From PMG-095 sp049324695 (GTDB lineage Bacteria > Myxococcota_A > Polyangia > Polyangiales > Polyangiaceae): a DNA stretch of 64,000 nt. Positions 9,218 through 18,495 of this stretch are shown piece by piece. A model generated the notes under the pieces. That model saw only the letters and a list, made by a program, of their open reading frames with translations, searched no databases and was not told the origin of the DNA. Numbering within the stretch: position 1 is the stretch's first letter; every line of letters starts with the position of its first letter. Position numbers and translations under genes: made by a program. The stretch is taken from positions 186,001-250,000 of the forward strand of contig JBMOMJ010000016.1 in NCBI GenBank assembly GCA_049324695.1. Reading direction: 5' to 3'.

Positions 9218-10672
9218 ATGGTCTTCAGCTCACTCCTCTTCATCTTCGCCTTCTTACCGGCGTTTTTCGCGCTGTACTACCTGACGCCCGCCAAGCTGAA
9301 GAACGCCGTCGCGTTGATCGCGAGCGTGCTGTTCTACTCTTGGGGCGCAGCCAATGTGCTCGGCATTCTGGTCGTCGGCCTGGTCATCGACTACCTGCTG
9401 GCGCGCGCAATTCACCGCACCGAGCCCGACAGTGAACAGGCCATCAAGCGCCGCAAGATCCTGCTGGCAGTGTCGGTGGTGATCAACGTCGGCGCGCTGC
9501 TCTACTACAAGTACAGCAACTTCGCCGTCGCGCAGGTGAACCTGGTTTCGAAGTGGTTGGGCGGGCCGCAGCTGCATTGGGCGGAAGTGCTGCTGCCGGT
9601 CGGCATCTCCTTCTTCACGTTTCACAAGATTAGCTACGTCGTCGATGTGTATCGAAAGACGAGCCCGCCCACGAAGGACTTCGTCACCTTCGCGCTATAC
9701 GTGCTGTTTTTCCCGCAGCTGATTGCCGGTCCCATCATCCGCTATCACGACGTCGCCGAGGCGCTGGCGTCGCGTCGGCACCGTCTCGAATCGATTTCGT
9801 ACGGCGCGTTCCGTTTCTGCATGGGCCTCGCCAAGAAGGCCCTCGTGGCGAACCAACTGGCCATCACGGCGGATCTGGTGTTCGCGCAGAATCCGTCGTC
9901 GCTCTCGAGTTTCAACGCCTGGCTCGGTGTGCTTTGTTACACCTTCCAGATCTATCTGGATTTTTCGGGCTACTCCGACATGGCGCTCGGGCTCGGGCAC
10001 ATGGTGGGCATTCGCTTCAAAGAGAACTTCGACTGCCCCTATCGCTCGACGAGTGTCACCGAGTTCTGGCGGCGCTGGCACATCTCGCTTTCATCTTGGA
10101 TGAAGGAGTACTTGTACGTGCCGCTAGGTGGCAACCGCGTGAGCCCGCGGCGCACGTACATCAATCTTTGGATCGTGTTTTTGATCTCGGGGTTGTGGCA
10201 CGGCGCCAACTGGACCTTCGTGGTGTGGGGCGCGTACCACGGCAGCTTCCTAGTGATCGAAAAGCTGTTCGCGCTGCGTTGGACGCAGAAGCTGCCCAAG
10301 CTGGTGAGCGCCGCAATCACGTTTCTCATCGTGGTTGTTGGTTGGGTTTTCTTTCGCGCGCCGGGCCTCGACTACGCGGCGCGCCTGCTGGGTCGCATGA
10401 GCGGGCTCACTCAGTACGTTTTGGACAAGACATCGCTGCTACCAGCAGAAATCATGACGTATCGAGGTGCAACGGCGCTGGTGATTGCGATCATCATCTC
10501 GTTCTTGCCGCTCACCAACTTCGGAGCGCGCTTGGCCGAACGCTACGAGAACCCCGAGTCGACGCTGCCCGTCGCTTGTTTCCGTTATGCGACCGCGCTC
10601 GTGTGCATGGTGCTCTCCTGCGCGACGTTGGCCAACTCCGCATACAACCCCTTCATTTATTTCCGTTTCTGA
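9218..10672 (+). CDS. MBOAT-family O-acyltransferase (AlgI/DltB-like)
   Basis: 484-aa polytopic protein of the AlgI group. MBOAT marks are DFSGYSDMALGLGHMVGI, FDCPYRSTSVTEFWRRWHI, YLYVPLGGNRV, and the catalytic His328 in LWHGANWTFVVWG. In alginate and other polysaccharide or teichoic systems, such proteins take an acyl group from a cytoplasmic donor and pass it across the inner membrane to an SGNH-type partner. That partner is encoded 3 bp downstream (10676), so this is a two-gene acylation module. No polysaccharide synthase is in the window, so the acceptor (exopolysaccharide, cell-wall glycan or other) is unknown. Confidence 0.92.
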   Translation: MVFSSLLFIFAFLPAFFALYYLTPAKLKNAVALIASVLFYSWGAANVLGILVVGLVIDYLLARAIHRTEPDSEQAIKRRKILLAVSVVINVGALLYYKYSNFAVAQVNLVSKWLGGPQLHWAEVLLPVGISFFTFHKISYVVDVYRKTSPPTKDFVTFALYVLFFPQLIAGPIIRYHDVAEALASRRHRLESISYGAFRFCMGLAKKALVANQLAITADLVFAQNPSSLSSFNAWLGVLCYTFQIYLDFSGYSDMALGLGHMVGIRFKENFDCPYRSTSVTEFWRRWHISLSSWMKEYLYVPLGGNRVSPRRTYINLWIVFLISGLWHGANWTFVVWGAYHGSFLVIEKLFALRWTQKLPKLVSAAITFLIVVVGWVFFRAPGLDYAARLLGRMSGLTQYVLDKTSLLPAEIMTYRGATALVIAIIISFLPLTNFGARLAERYENPESTLPVACFRYATALVCMVLSCATLANSAYNPFIYFRF

Positions 10673-10675
10673 TCG

Positions 10676-11830
10676 ATGCGCGCAGCGCGAATCGTCTTTC
10701 TGATCCTGTTCTTCGCGCTGAGCGCGCTCCCGCTCGCCGACAAGTTCTTGGGCTTCATTCCGCCGGTCGCTCTGGTCGGCGTCACCACGGCGCCCCCCGC
10801 GGTCGAAGCGAACCTGAAAACATATTGGAAGGGCGAGTTTCAGCCGGCGTTCGAAGCCAATTTCAATGAGGGCTTGGCGATACGCGGCTACTTCGTGCGC
10901 GCCGATAACGAACTGAATTTGCGCGCATTTAGCGCCTTGGGCCTCGACCCGCACGCTTCGCAAATCATCGGCAAGGACAACTACGTATTCGAGCGCGGCT
11001 ACGTCGACGCTTTCAACCGCCACGACGAAGTGCCCAGCTCGGAAATGGAGCCCAAGGTCGAGCGACTCGCGCTATTGCAGCGCTACCTGGAGAGCCGCGG
11101 CGCCACGTTGCTGGTGGTGATCACACCGAGCAAGCCGCTGCTTTATCCCGAGTACTTACCCAAGCGCTACGTCTTCAAGGAGCGTCAGAACGTTCCCACC
11201 AACTACGAAAAGTTCGTGCCGCTGCTCGCGAAGCACGGCGTGCACTTCGTTGACGGCCAGGCGCTCCTCACCGAGCTGAAACCGAAGGTGCCGTTCACGT
11301 TGTTCAGTAGCTCCAGCACGCATTGGAACGACCCTGCAGCGTGCGAAGTTTCATCGGTGGCAATCGCAACCCTGGGCCAACAATTGGGACTCGAATTGCC
11401 GCGCTTGCGTTGCGCGCCGTATCTTCCCGACGAAAAGCATCAGCAGCGCGACATCGACATCTTGCAGGTGTGTAATCTGTGGTTCGAAGAGCGCCTGTAC
11501 CAAACCGTATATCGCGCGCGCCCGCGGCTGATTCCGCGCCCTTCGGGCCCGATGCCGAGCTTACTCATGATCGGCGGCAGCTTCTCTTTCTACATCGCCG
11601 AGTACTTCCGCCTCTATCGGATGGACCACACCATCTACCGCTATTATTCCACGCGCCACGCACGGAGTCGCAAGACGGCGATCAATCGCGAGACACTCGA
11701 TTGGGAACAAGAAGTGTTTTCCAAGAGCGCGGTGGTGATTGAAGTGAACGTCGAGGTCGTGCCCAAAGTTGGCTTTGGCTTTTTGGAAGACGCCGAGCGT
11801 GTGATTCGCGAACGCCAAGCACAAAATTGA
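10676..11830 (+). CDS. AlgX/AlgJ-like SGNH acetyltransferase partner of the MBOAT
   Basis: 384 aa with an N-terminal hydrophobic anchor or signal (IVFLILFFALSALPLADKFL) and a periplasmic AlgX/DltD-type domain. Features of the SGNH-like fold are LLVVITPSKPLLYPEYLP, the late Thr-His in SSSSTHWNDPAA, and the nucleophile block LLMIGGSFSFYIAEYF with Ser in GGSFS. It is expected to transfer the acetyl group to an extracytoplasmic glycan. It begins 3 bp after the MBOAT gene, so they are almost certainly one transcript. Unlike AlgX of Pseudomonas, no separate carbohydrate-binding module is obvious. Confidence 0.85.
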   Translation: MRAARIVFLILFFALSALPLADKFLGFIPPVALVGVTTAPPAVEANLKTYWKGEFQPAFEANFNEGLAIRGYFVRADNELNLRAFSALGLDPHASQIIGKDNYVFERGYVDAFNRHDEVPSSEMEPKVERLALLQRYLESRGATLLVVITPSKPLLYPEYLPKRYVFKERQNVPTNYEKFVPLLAKHGVHFVDGQALLTELKPKVPFTLFSSSSTHWNDPAACEVSSVAIATLGQQLGLELPRLRCAPYLPDEKHQQRDIDILQVCNLWFEERLYQTVYRARPRLIPRPSGPMPSLLMIGGSFSFYIAEYFRLYRMDHTIYRYYSTRHARSRKTAINRETLDWEQEVFSKSAVVIEVNVEVVPKVGFGFLEDAERVIRERQAQN

Positions 11831-11896
11831 ACTAGTGCGACACGCGAGCTCGCTCCGCAGAAAGCCGTCCAGCGCGGCGGCGCTTCCGGATCGCAC

Positions 11897-13441
11897 TCAT
11901 TGGCACGGCATGACGCGCGCAATCTTGATCGAGGTGTTGTTGGCACCCGCTGCCGGATAAGCGACGCTCCCATCCGGATACGGCTTGAACGCCTGATAGC
12001 TGTGGTCGTTCACGGCGATGGTAAACGTCGATCCAATTGCTTCGGCGTTGGCACCGGCGTCGCGCACCTGCGCGGTCATCGACGTGCCTGAACCCCACGT
12101 GAGCAGCATCTTGCTCGTGCTGTAGGTGACTAGATGCGGGTGCTGAGAGCTGCCGGCGTTCGCGACGCTGGTATCGGGGCCGCTGTCCGTGAAGTGTTGG
12201 AGCCGAATCGTGCCGCCCTGGCTCCAAGCCGTCCAATAGCCAGGATTGGTGGAAAGCACCAAGTCGCCGCCGAACAACGTGCCGTCACAAGTGCCCGCCG
12301 CGATGGTGCGGTACGGGCTCGGACGTGCGATGCGGCAGTTATTGTCGGTTGCGCACACCATCACGAAGTGGTTCGTCCGCGGATCCCACACGATGCGCGA
12401 GGTCCAGGAGTGGCTGCAGCCGACCTCGAAGCTGTCGTGGCCGGTCAGGCGCTGCCCGCTTCCGCTAATCACCTGCATGCGGTCGCCTTCGTGAATATCG
12501 ACGCAGCTGCCGTTGTTGACCGTAATCGCGACGCCGAAGTAAGCGCCGTAGTTCATGCCGTCGAATGCGAGGCGCCCATGGTGCTGGTACCACCAAATGA
12601 AGCGCGCACCGTTTTGATAGCCCGCCAACGACGAGCTCAAGTTCGTTACTTGGCTCTCCCAAACCACGCTGCCGTTGTTGTCGAAGCGCACCAAAACCAT
12701 CTCGCGGCATGGGCTCGACTCACCGCCGCACAACATGCCATTGCCGCAGTTGTCGGTGCCGCCGTTGGTAGCTTCGCGCGTGACGAGCACCACTCCGCCG
12801 TTCGCGTCGGCGTGAATGTCCTGCAAGTCGATGGCTGGAATGCTGAATGGCGTGCCGACCAGCTTGTCGTCGCAATCGAGCTCGCCAATGTAAACCTTCT
12901 TGTCGGTACCGAGCCACGCAATGCGCGAGCCGCCCGACGGCAGCGCTGCGATCGCCATGGGCAACGGATCGGTATCGCCCTCGCGTCCGTAGCCGGTAAC
13001 TGCGCTGCCGACGGTCAAGTCGGTCACACGTACTTCCGGCGCGGTGCAAGCGCCGACCGTTCTGCCGCAACTGCCGGCAGTTCCACCGATGCTCGCGCCG
13101 CCGTTCGCCGTTGTCGTTCCGCCGCTCGCTGTGGTGCCGCCACTAGAGGCCCCGCCCATGCCGCTCCGTCCGCCCGCCGCACTACCACCGGCAGCCTTAC
13201 CACCGCTGCTCGCGCCGCCATTCGCACTGCTGGTGCCGCCGGATGAATTCGCGGTTCCGCCGCTCGCTGTCGCCGTGCCCCCGTTCGCGCTCGAGGTTCC
13301 ACCCATTGCCGCGCCGCCATTCGCAGCGCCGCCGGAGCTCGTGCCCCCTTTCCCAAAATCGGGTGGCGTGACCTCTCCGCTACTGCACCCAATCCAGAGC
13401 GTTGCAGGTAACACCAACCAGATTGAAGACGCTTGCGACAT
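11897..13441 (-). CDS. Lipoprotein with Gly/Ser/Ala linker and secreted domain of unknown function
   Basis: 514 aa. The lipobox is LWIGC, followed by acylated Cys and SSGEVTPPDF. Residues about 30-130 are a low-complexity Gly/Ser/Ala/Thr linker made of GG-type repeats, then a Cys-containing globular domain of about 370 residues with many short beta-strand-like stretches (for example GGSRIAWLGTDKKVYIGELD), suggesting a beta-propeller or similar surface domain. No catalytic motif is recognised. The linker style is typical of outer-membrane surface lipoproteins of Polyangiales. It is on the same strand as gshB but 290 bp downstream of it, probably with its own promoter. Confidence 0.75.
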   Translation of the reverse strand: MSQASSIWLVLPATLWIGCSSGEVTPPDFGKGGTSSGGAANGGAAMGGTSSANGGTATASGGTANSSGGTSSANGGASSGGKAAGGSAAGGRSGMGGASSGGTTASGGTTTANGGASIGGTAGSCGRTVGACTAPEVRVTDLTVGSAVTGYGREGDTDPLPMAIAALPSGGSRIAWLGTDKKVYIGELDCDDKLVGTPFSIPAIDLQDIHADANGGVVLVTREATNGGTDNCGNGMLCGGESSPCREMVLVRFDNNGSVVWESQVTNLSSSLAGYQNGARFIWWYQHHGRLAFDGMNYGAYFGVAITVNNGSCVDIHEGDRMQVISGSGQRLTGHDSFEVGCSHSWTSRIVWDPRTNHFVMVCATDNNCRIARPSPYRTIAAGTCDGTLFGGDLVLSTNPGYWTAWSQGGTIRLQHFTDSGPDTSVANAGSSQHPHLVTYSTSKMLLTWGSGTSMTAQVRDAGANAEAIGSTFTIAVNDHSYQAFKPYPDGSVAYPAAGANNTSIKIARVMPCQ

Positions 13442-13473
13442 TCGAAGCCTCCGGACCAGCCAGATTAAGCGTC

Positions 13474-13490
13474 CCTCGGGAAGCCCGAGG
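13474..13490. other. Perfect hairpin upstream of the lipoprotein gene
   Basis: CCTCGGG, a 3-nt AAG loop, then CCCGAGG: a perfect 7-bp inverted repeat 33-49 bases before the lipoprotein start. It lies in the likely promoter/leader of that minus-strand gene. There is no adjacent T-run, so it is not a standard terminator; it could be an operator or a leader structure. Confidence 0.4.
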
Positions 13491-13634
13491 ACACTGCGCG
13501 CTGCTCGATGAGTGACTCGAGCTCGGGCACTCAGTTCAACAATTCGCGCGTAGATCTCGCGCGAGGCTTCGAACAGCGCTTCAAAATTCGGTGTTTACTG
13601 ACGCGCCTGCCGCTTGTGTGCGACGGGTACCACC

Positions 13635-13726
13635 TCGAGCCGCGCGCCGAGGGCAACGAGCTCGAGGCGCGCGCCGAGGGCAACGAGCTCGAGCCGCGCG
13701 CCGAGGGCAACGAGCTCGAGCCGTGC
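13635..13726. repeat. 27-bp tandem repeat, three units and a partial fourth
   Basis: Units begin at 13635, 13662 and 13689 with a truncated copy at 13716. The unit contains CGAGCCGCGCGCCGAGGG followed by CAACGAGCT. The second unit differs at one base; the first and third are identical. The array lies in the 290-bp gap between the end of gshB and the lipoprotein start. The period is a multiple of three, so a frame can run through it, but no convincing gene does. Each unit junction makes a GAGCTC palindrome. It is most simply a small minisatellite produced by slippage. Confidence 0.8.
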
Positions 13727-13731
13727 CGACG

Positions 13732-14670
13732 TCAGCGACGACGATGCTGCTCGATCCAGGCGATGACGTCTTCTTCCACCGGGCGACCCAGAAAACGCCC
13801 GAGCTCTTCGATGCCGGTGGGACTCGTGACGTTGACCTCGATCAGGCGCTCACCAATCAAGTCGAGCCCAACGAACCACAAGCCGTGTTCGCGCAACTTG
13901 GGCGCCACCGCCGCAATCAACGCTTGCTCGGTGGCACTGAGATCACACGCCTCGACGCGACCGCCGGCGTGAATGTTCGCGCGCACGTCGTCGGCACGCG
14001 GCACGCGCAGAATGGCTCCCAGTGGTGTTCCGTCGAGCAAGATCACCCGCTTGTCGCCCACGCGCACGGCCGGCTGATACTCCTGAACCAACGCGAGCTG
14101 CTTGCCCTCACGCGTCCAAATGTCGGCGAGCGAGCGGCTGTTGTTGTCGTCCACCGAAAGCACCACCACGCCGCTGCCGCCCGCGCCGTCGAGCGGCTTG
14201 AGCACCGCGCGTCCGCCCACCTCACTCACGAACTCCAAAATCTCTTGCGGGCTCGTGCTGACCAACGAGCGCGGCATGAACTCTGGGAAGTTGAACGCGA
14301 ACAACTTCTCATTTGCATCGCGCACGCCACGCGGATCGTTCATCACCAGCACGCGATCGCTGACCAAATCGAGCTGCTGCGTCAAAAACAGGTACGCGCG
14401 ATCGAACGGAGGATCCTTACGGATCAACACGGCATCCAACGCCCCCAGCTCCAGCCGTTCAGTGTGCTCGCCCACCAAGTACGGTGCCATCGTGTTCACC
14501 GACAGGCGCGTCGCGCGGGCGAACACGTCGCGTCCCCGATTCGTCACGTCCTCAGGCAAGCAGTGCCAGACCTCGTGACCACGCCGTGCCGCGCCGCGCA
14601 TGAAAGCAAAACTGGTGTCTTTCCCGAAGGCCAGACCGTTGAACGGATCCATCACGAATAGGAGGCGCAC
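13732..14670 (-). CDS. gshB: Glutathione synthetase, prokaryotic type
   Basis: Joins gamma-glutamylcysteine and glycine with ATP to form glutathione. 312 aa from a GTG start at 14670; E. coli GshB is 316 aa and begins with a similar strand (here VRLLFVMDPFNGLAFGKDTSF split over the first residues). ATP-grasp features are VLMNDPRGVRDANEKL, RAVLKPLDGAGGSGVVVL, and the Mg-binding end LIEVNVTSPTGIEEL. It is divergent from the gamma-glutamyltransferase gene with 91 bp between starts, so glutathione synthesis and breakdown genes share one promoter region. No gshA is seen in the window. Confidence 0.93.
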   Translation of the reverse strand: MRLLFVMDPFNGLAFGKDTSFAFMRGAARRGHEVWHCLPEDVTNRGRDVFARATRLSVNTMAPYLVGEHTERLELGALDAVLIRKDPPFDRAYLFLTQQLDLVSDRVLVMNDPRGVRDANEKLFAFNFPEFMPRSLVSTSPQEILEFVSEVGGRAVLKPLDGAGGSGVVVLSVDDNNSRSLADIWTREGKQLALVQEYQPAVRVGDKRVILLDGTPLGAILRVPRADDVRANIHAGGRVEACDLSATEQALIAAVAPKLREHGLWFVGLDLIGERLIEVNVTSPTGIEELGRFLGRPVEEDVIAWIEQHRRR

Positions 14671-14761
14671 GCTCGCAGCATACCAGCGGTGTCTGCTTCG
14701 TGTGGCGCGTCCACGTCCGATTTTTGCGTCGCGCCGTCTCCTCCCGGGTGTAAGAAATGGC

Positions 14762-16453
14762 GTGCGATTTTTGGCAACGACACCGGCTTGGGTTGCTCCC
14801 GCGGCGCTTGCTGTCGGTCTTTTTGCGCTCACGCCGAGCGCACGGACTGCCGAGCTTGCAGAGCGAGGCGCCGTGGCGACAGAGCACCCGCTTGCGACGC
14901 GAGCGGCACTCGAATTGTTCCGACAAGGTGGCAACGCAGTCGACGCAGCCATCGCAGCCGCGCTTACGGCGGGCGTCGTTGCCCCGAGCTCGAGTGGCCT
15001 CGGCGGTGGCGGCTTTGCGCTCGTCTTGCGAGCGAACGAAAAAGAACCCAGCGTTTTCGACTTCCGAGAGTGCGCACCGCGCGGAGTTTCGGCCGAAGCG
15101 CTCGAACGTCGACCGTTGCCCTTCGAACAACGCGGCCACCTCGTTGGTGTTCCCGGCGAACCCGCAGGCCTCTTCGAGCTCTCGCGTCGCTTCGGCAAGC
15201 GCCCTTGGGCAAACCTAGTCGCGCCTGCCATTCGCGCTGCACGTCAAGGCTTCGCGGTGGGTCCACATCTTGCGCGCTCGCTCTCGGGCGGCTCTGAGCT
15301 CGCGCGCGAAAAACCAATTGCGGCCTTATTTTTTGGGGGTGGGCGCGCTGCGCTCGAAGGAAGCACCGTAAAAAATCTGCCGCTCGCGCGAACCCTCAGT
15401 CGCGTGGCAGCCGAAGGGCCCAAAGCCATCTACACAGGCCCCATCGCGAGCGAGATCGTGCAAACCGCGCGCGCAGCCGGCAGCGCCATCGAACAACGCG
15501 ACCTCGACGAATACACCGTGCGCGAACGCAAAGCACTGCACGCGACCTGGGCAGGCCACGAAATCTACACCATGCCGCCCCCCTCCGCTGGCGGCCTCCT
15601 CCTCGCCGAGACACTGGGCATGCTCTCGCGCGACGAACTCACCCGCCTCGGTTTTCAAAGCGGCGCCTACTACCACCTCATGGCCGAAGCCTTCCGCAGC
15701 GCACTCGCCGATCGCTTCCACAATGTCGGCGACCCCGACTTCGTCCAACTCGACACCACGCGCCTCCTCGCTCCCGAGCGACTCACGAAACGTCGCGCCG
15801 CCCTCGCCATCGATCGCACCCACACCTTGCCCCTCCTCGCCGCCGAGGAACACGGCACTCACCACATCTCCGTCGCCGATCCCAGCGGCATGGTCGTCGC
15901 CCTCACCACCACTGTAAACCGCTCCTTCGGCGCCAAACTCGTCACCAAAGACTCTGGCATCGTCCTCAACGACGAACTCGACGACTTCACTCTCGACCGC
16001 GACGCCAAAGCCCTCGGCATCGAAAAATCCCCCAACGCTCCACGCCCCGGTGCTCGCCCCGTCTCCAGCATGACCCCCACCATCGCACTCAAAGACGGCC
16101 GCCCCGTCCTCGCAATCGGCGGCTCCGGCGGCATGGCCATCTCCACCAACGTCACCCAACTCCTCATCGCCGCCCTCGCCTTCAACAAAACCCCCGAAGA
16201 CCTCACCCGCGCCCAACGCTTCTACATCCCCCTCAAAGGCGACACGATCCTCCTCGAAACCCCCGCGACGCCCGCACTCCTCGAAGACCTCGCCTACCGC
16301 GGCGAACGCGCCAACAAAGCCTCCCCGTTCGCCACCGCCGTCCAAATCCTCTCTCGCCAAGGAGAACTCTGGCAAGCCGCCGCCGACCCGCGCAAACACG
16401 GCGCCGCCGCCGATTCCCGCGGGGAAACCAAGCCCACCGCAAAGGCGCAATGA
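14762..16453 (+). CDS. ggt: Gamma-glutamyltransferase (exported, self-processing)
   Basis: Ntn-hydrolase that splits glutathione and transfers the gamma-glutamyl group in the periplasm. The GTG at 14762 gives 563 aa, with a signal peptide over WVAPAALAVGLFALTPSA. Large-subunit marks are GGNAVDAAIAAALT, SSGLGGGGFALVL and DFRECAPRG. The autoprocessing nucleophile is Thr366 in EHGTHHISVAD, aligned with the first Thr of TTHYSVVD in E. coli. The small subunit keeps SSMTPTIALKDGRP and GGSGGM. It is divergent from gshB. The last 900 bases use C-ending codons (CTC, GCC, ATC) far more than the first half and than neighbouring genes. Confidence 0.93.
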   Translation: MRFLATTPAWVAPAALAVGLFALTPSARTAELAERGAVATEHPLATRAALELFRQGGNAVDAAIAAALTAGVVAPSSSGLGGGGFALVLRANEKEPSVFDFRECAPRGVSAEALERRPLPFEQRGHLVGVPGEPAGLFELSRRFGKRPWANLVAPAIRAARQGFAVGPHLARSLSGGSELAREKPIAALFFGGGRAALEGSTVKNLPLARTLSRVAAEGPKAIYTGPIASEIVQTARAAGSAIEQRDLDEYTVRERKALHATWAGHEIYTMPPPSAGGLLLAETLGMLSRDELTRLGFQSGAYYHLMAEAFRSALADRFHNVGDPDFVQLDTTRLLAPERLTKRRAALAIDRTHTLPLLAAEEHGTHHISVADPSGMVVALTTTVNRSFGAKLVTKDSGIVLNDELDDFTLDRDAKALGIEKSPNAPRPGARPVSSMTPTIALKDGRPVLAIGGSGGMAISTNVTQLLIAALAFNKTPEDLTRAQRFYIPLKGDTILLETPATPALLEDLAYRGERANKASPFATAVQILSRQGELWQAAADPRKHGAAADSRGETKPTAKAQ

Positions 16454-16497
16454 GCGGGAGCAAGGCGGCGCGCGACGCCGCAGCACAATACAGCGCG

Positions 16498-16932
16498 ATG
16501 CACCAACTGCGCCTCTTCTGCGGCACCATCTCCATCACAATCTTCGCCGCCGCCTGCAGCGCCACCGACAGCTGCCCCAACGCGCAGCCTGTTCGCATCA
16601 TTGACACCGGCACCACCGACACCAACGAACTCCTCTACGAGTCCGCGCCATGGAACGGACCGCTCGAACCGTTTCCCGCAATGAGCGAGCTCATCTTCAA
16701 ACATCACCTCGGTGTAACCCCGCAGATCATGCAGACTCATGTTTCATTCAGCCAAAACGGGACCGATGGATCCGGGCTCGCAGAAAACGCAGGTGATACG
16801 GGCGAAATGACCTGCGTGGACTCACAAGTGATCCGCGTACGCAATAACACGTGCGAAAACCACCTCTTCATTCGAGTGGTGGCGATGGCGACGCGCAGCG
16901 CATCCACCGAGTTGAAGTGCTCAGCGGAGTAG
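16498..16932 (+). CDS. Small lipoprotein, function unknown
   Basis: 144 aa from the ATG at 16498; a start at 16450 overlapping ggt would add 16 residues before the signal peptide. The signal LRLFCGTISITIFAAAC ends in a lipobox with the acylated Cys, then a globular region of about 120 residues with two further Cys pairs (TCVDS, NTCENH). No known domain is recognised. It follows ggt by 44 bp and may be transcribed with it. Confidence 0.6.
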   Translation: MHQLRLFCGTISITIFAAACSATDSCPNAQPVRIIDTGTTDTNELLYESAPWNGPLEPFPAMSELIFKHHLGVTPQIMQTHVSFSQNGTDGSGLAENAGDTGEMTCVDSQVIRVRNNTCENHLFIRVVAMATRSASTELKCSAE

Positions 16933-17343
16933 GATCAGGGAACTTCGCGCAGGCGCTTCGTGGCTTCCGAGACGGTTGCCCGCCTTGAGCCAGGCAGACC
17001 GATCAGCAGGAGCCTCTCTCTGCATCACAAGAAAGACTTCCGCCGCATCGGCGATGTCATTGCTGCTCTTGCGCTGCGCGAGTGATTTGTAGCGGATGCG
17101 CGCCATGGAACGCTCGCGATGCCCGCGAGCTCGACGCGAACTAGCTATCGCGCTGCGGATTCGGGCGTTTCTCCTTCGCGAAGCGCGCGTTCATGTGCTC
17201 AGCACGAACTGCGCCATCTGCCTTGCGCCTAGGTTTGCTTCAGCAGCAGCTCGTCGACTGCGCGCCCGTGAGCTTGGAAACAATGCCTCCCTGGTCGCCC
17301 AACGATTGTTGACATCAAAGAGTCGCTCGGGCTTAGTCGCAGC
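16933..17343. other. Intergenic region without a convincing gene
   Basis: About 410 bp. A 61-codon minus-strand frame (16921-17106) and plus-strand frames to 17383 exist but have no ribosome site, no family likeness and Arg-rich shadow-like composition. It should contain the promoter of the broken gene that follows. I see no clear hairpin or repeat. Confidence 0.4.
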
Positions 17344-18459
17344 GTGGCTCAGGGATGCTCGGGGCGCTCGCGAAAGCTCGTAGCCGACACAGTCGCAGCT
17401 ACGGCACTCTTGCTCGCAGTACTTCTCGCTCAGCGAAGCTCTGCCGAACCGACACCCGCCCTGGGCGTTTCGCGGAACGATCTATGCGCGGAGCCATTGG
17501 ATCCCAAGTCGTTCCGTATAGCTCCGCCGAGAACTCAACAGTTTGAGCCGAGGAGTCTCCTGCCGGGCAAGTGGTCTGCTCGCTTGAAAAAGGAAGCGGA
17601 GATCACGCGCGCGTTCTGCGCGCCAGTGTATTCCGCAAGACTTGTTGGCGGTACTCGAACACTCGTTGGCTGTGAGGAGGACTCCCGAGATCGGAAGGAA
17701 TCACTCGAAGAATCGGTGGCGCATGCGACTCGCTCTGGCTCGATCCCCGACGTGATAGGTGCGTCGGCGCCGCCCAGGCCCGTGGCACACGTGCAGTGGT
17801 ACCTGAACGACTTCCACGAGGGCAGTTTCAGTCGCCCGGGCGCTGACGAGGTCGTAGCCGAATTCATTGGCGCAGGAGCGGACACCTACTTGCTCGAAAA
17901 ACAAGCGGGTCACTTCAGGGTGAAGGCCTACGGCGAACGGATTTCGAACTGCAACGTCACTCGCGCGCCGACGAATCGAGACGTTTTGATCTGCACGCGC
18001 GCTCATCTGAGTGGTCACAGTGTGGGTCACTGGATTGAAGTCGTGGATTGGGACAAGAACCGGCCTGAGCCGACCCCGCTCTTCGGTTTCGACCGTGCGC
18101 AGAGGCCCAGCGTGTCTCTTTGCTAAGGCTTTCCGTTCTTTAGTGGCGACCTAGGACGCGTCGAGCTCGTGGATATCGACCAAGATGGCTTCAAGGACTT
18201 GCGAGTTAGCGTGCGCTACCACCATTTCTCGTCGGAACGTATCGCTCAGTACCAGTCCCTACCGATGTTCAAGCCCGCGTGCGCATGCGTGCTGGCGGGC
18301 ATCGGCCGGGATCCGAGAGCGAGACCGAGGCGCGGCTGCTCGTGTCCTCCATTGGTCTTGCCGAAAGAGACTCGAGCCTGGCTCGTCTTTCTTGCGCGGC
18401 AGGCAGGTTTCGAACCCACCGAAAAGACGCGCGCAGTACTTCACGAAATTGGAGAATAG
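17344..18459 (+). pseudogene. Exported protein gene interrupted by an in-frame stop codon
   Basis: From a GTG at 17344 the frame encodes a signal-like N-terminus (VAATALLLAVLLAQRSSA) and about 225 further residues, then meets TAA at 18124-18126. The same frame stays open past the stop to TAG at 18457-18459. It directly continues with protein-like sequence (GDLGRVELVDIDQDGFKDLR), including a D-x-D-x-D-G element typical of Ca-binding or FG-GAP-like surface proteins. No frameshift is needed: one nonsense codon splits a 371-codon frame. The family of the whole is not recognised. It is most likely a recent pseudogene or a sequencing error. Stop-codon readthrough is possible but unsupported. Confidence 0.6.
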
Positions 18460-18495
18460 CTCGGACATGGAGGTCGCGTTGGCTCGCGCGTGGGC

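Noticed and set aside
14600..14761. Longer N-terminus of gamma-glutamyltransferase from 14600
   Set aside because: It would overlap gshB antisense. The GTG at 14762 leads directly into a signal peptide.
16921..17106. Small minus-strand gene of 61 codons
   Set aside because: It overlaps the end of a lipoprotein gene, has no ribosome site and no family likeness.
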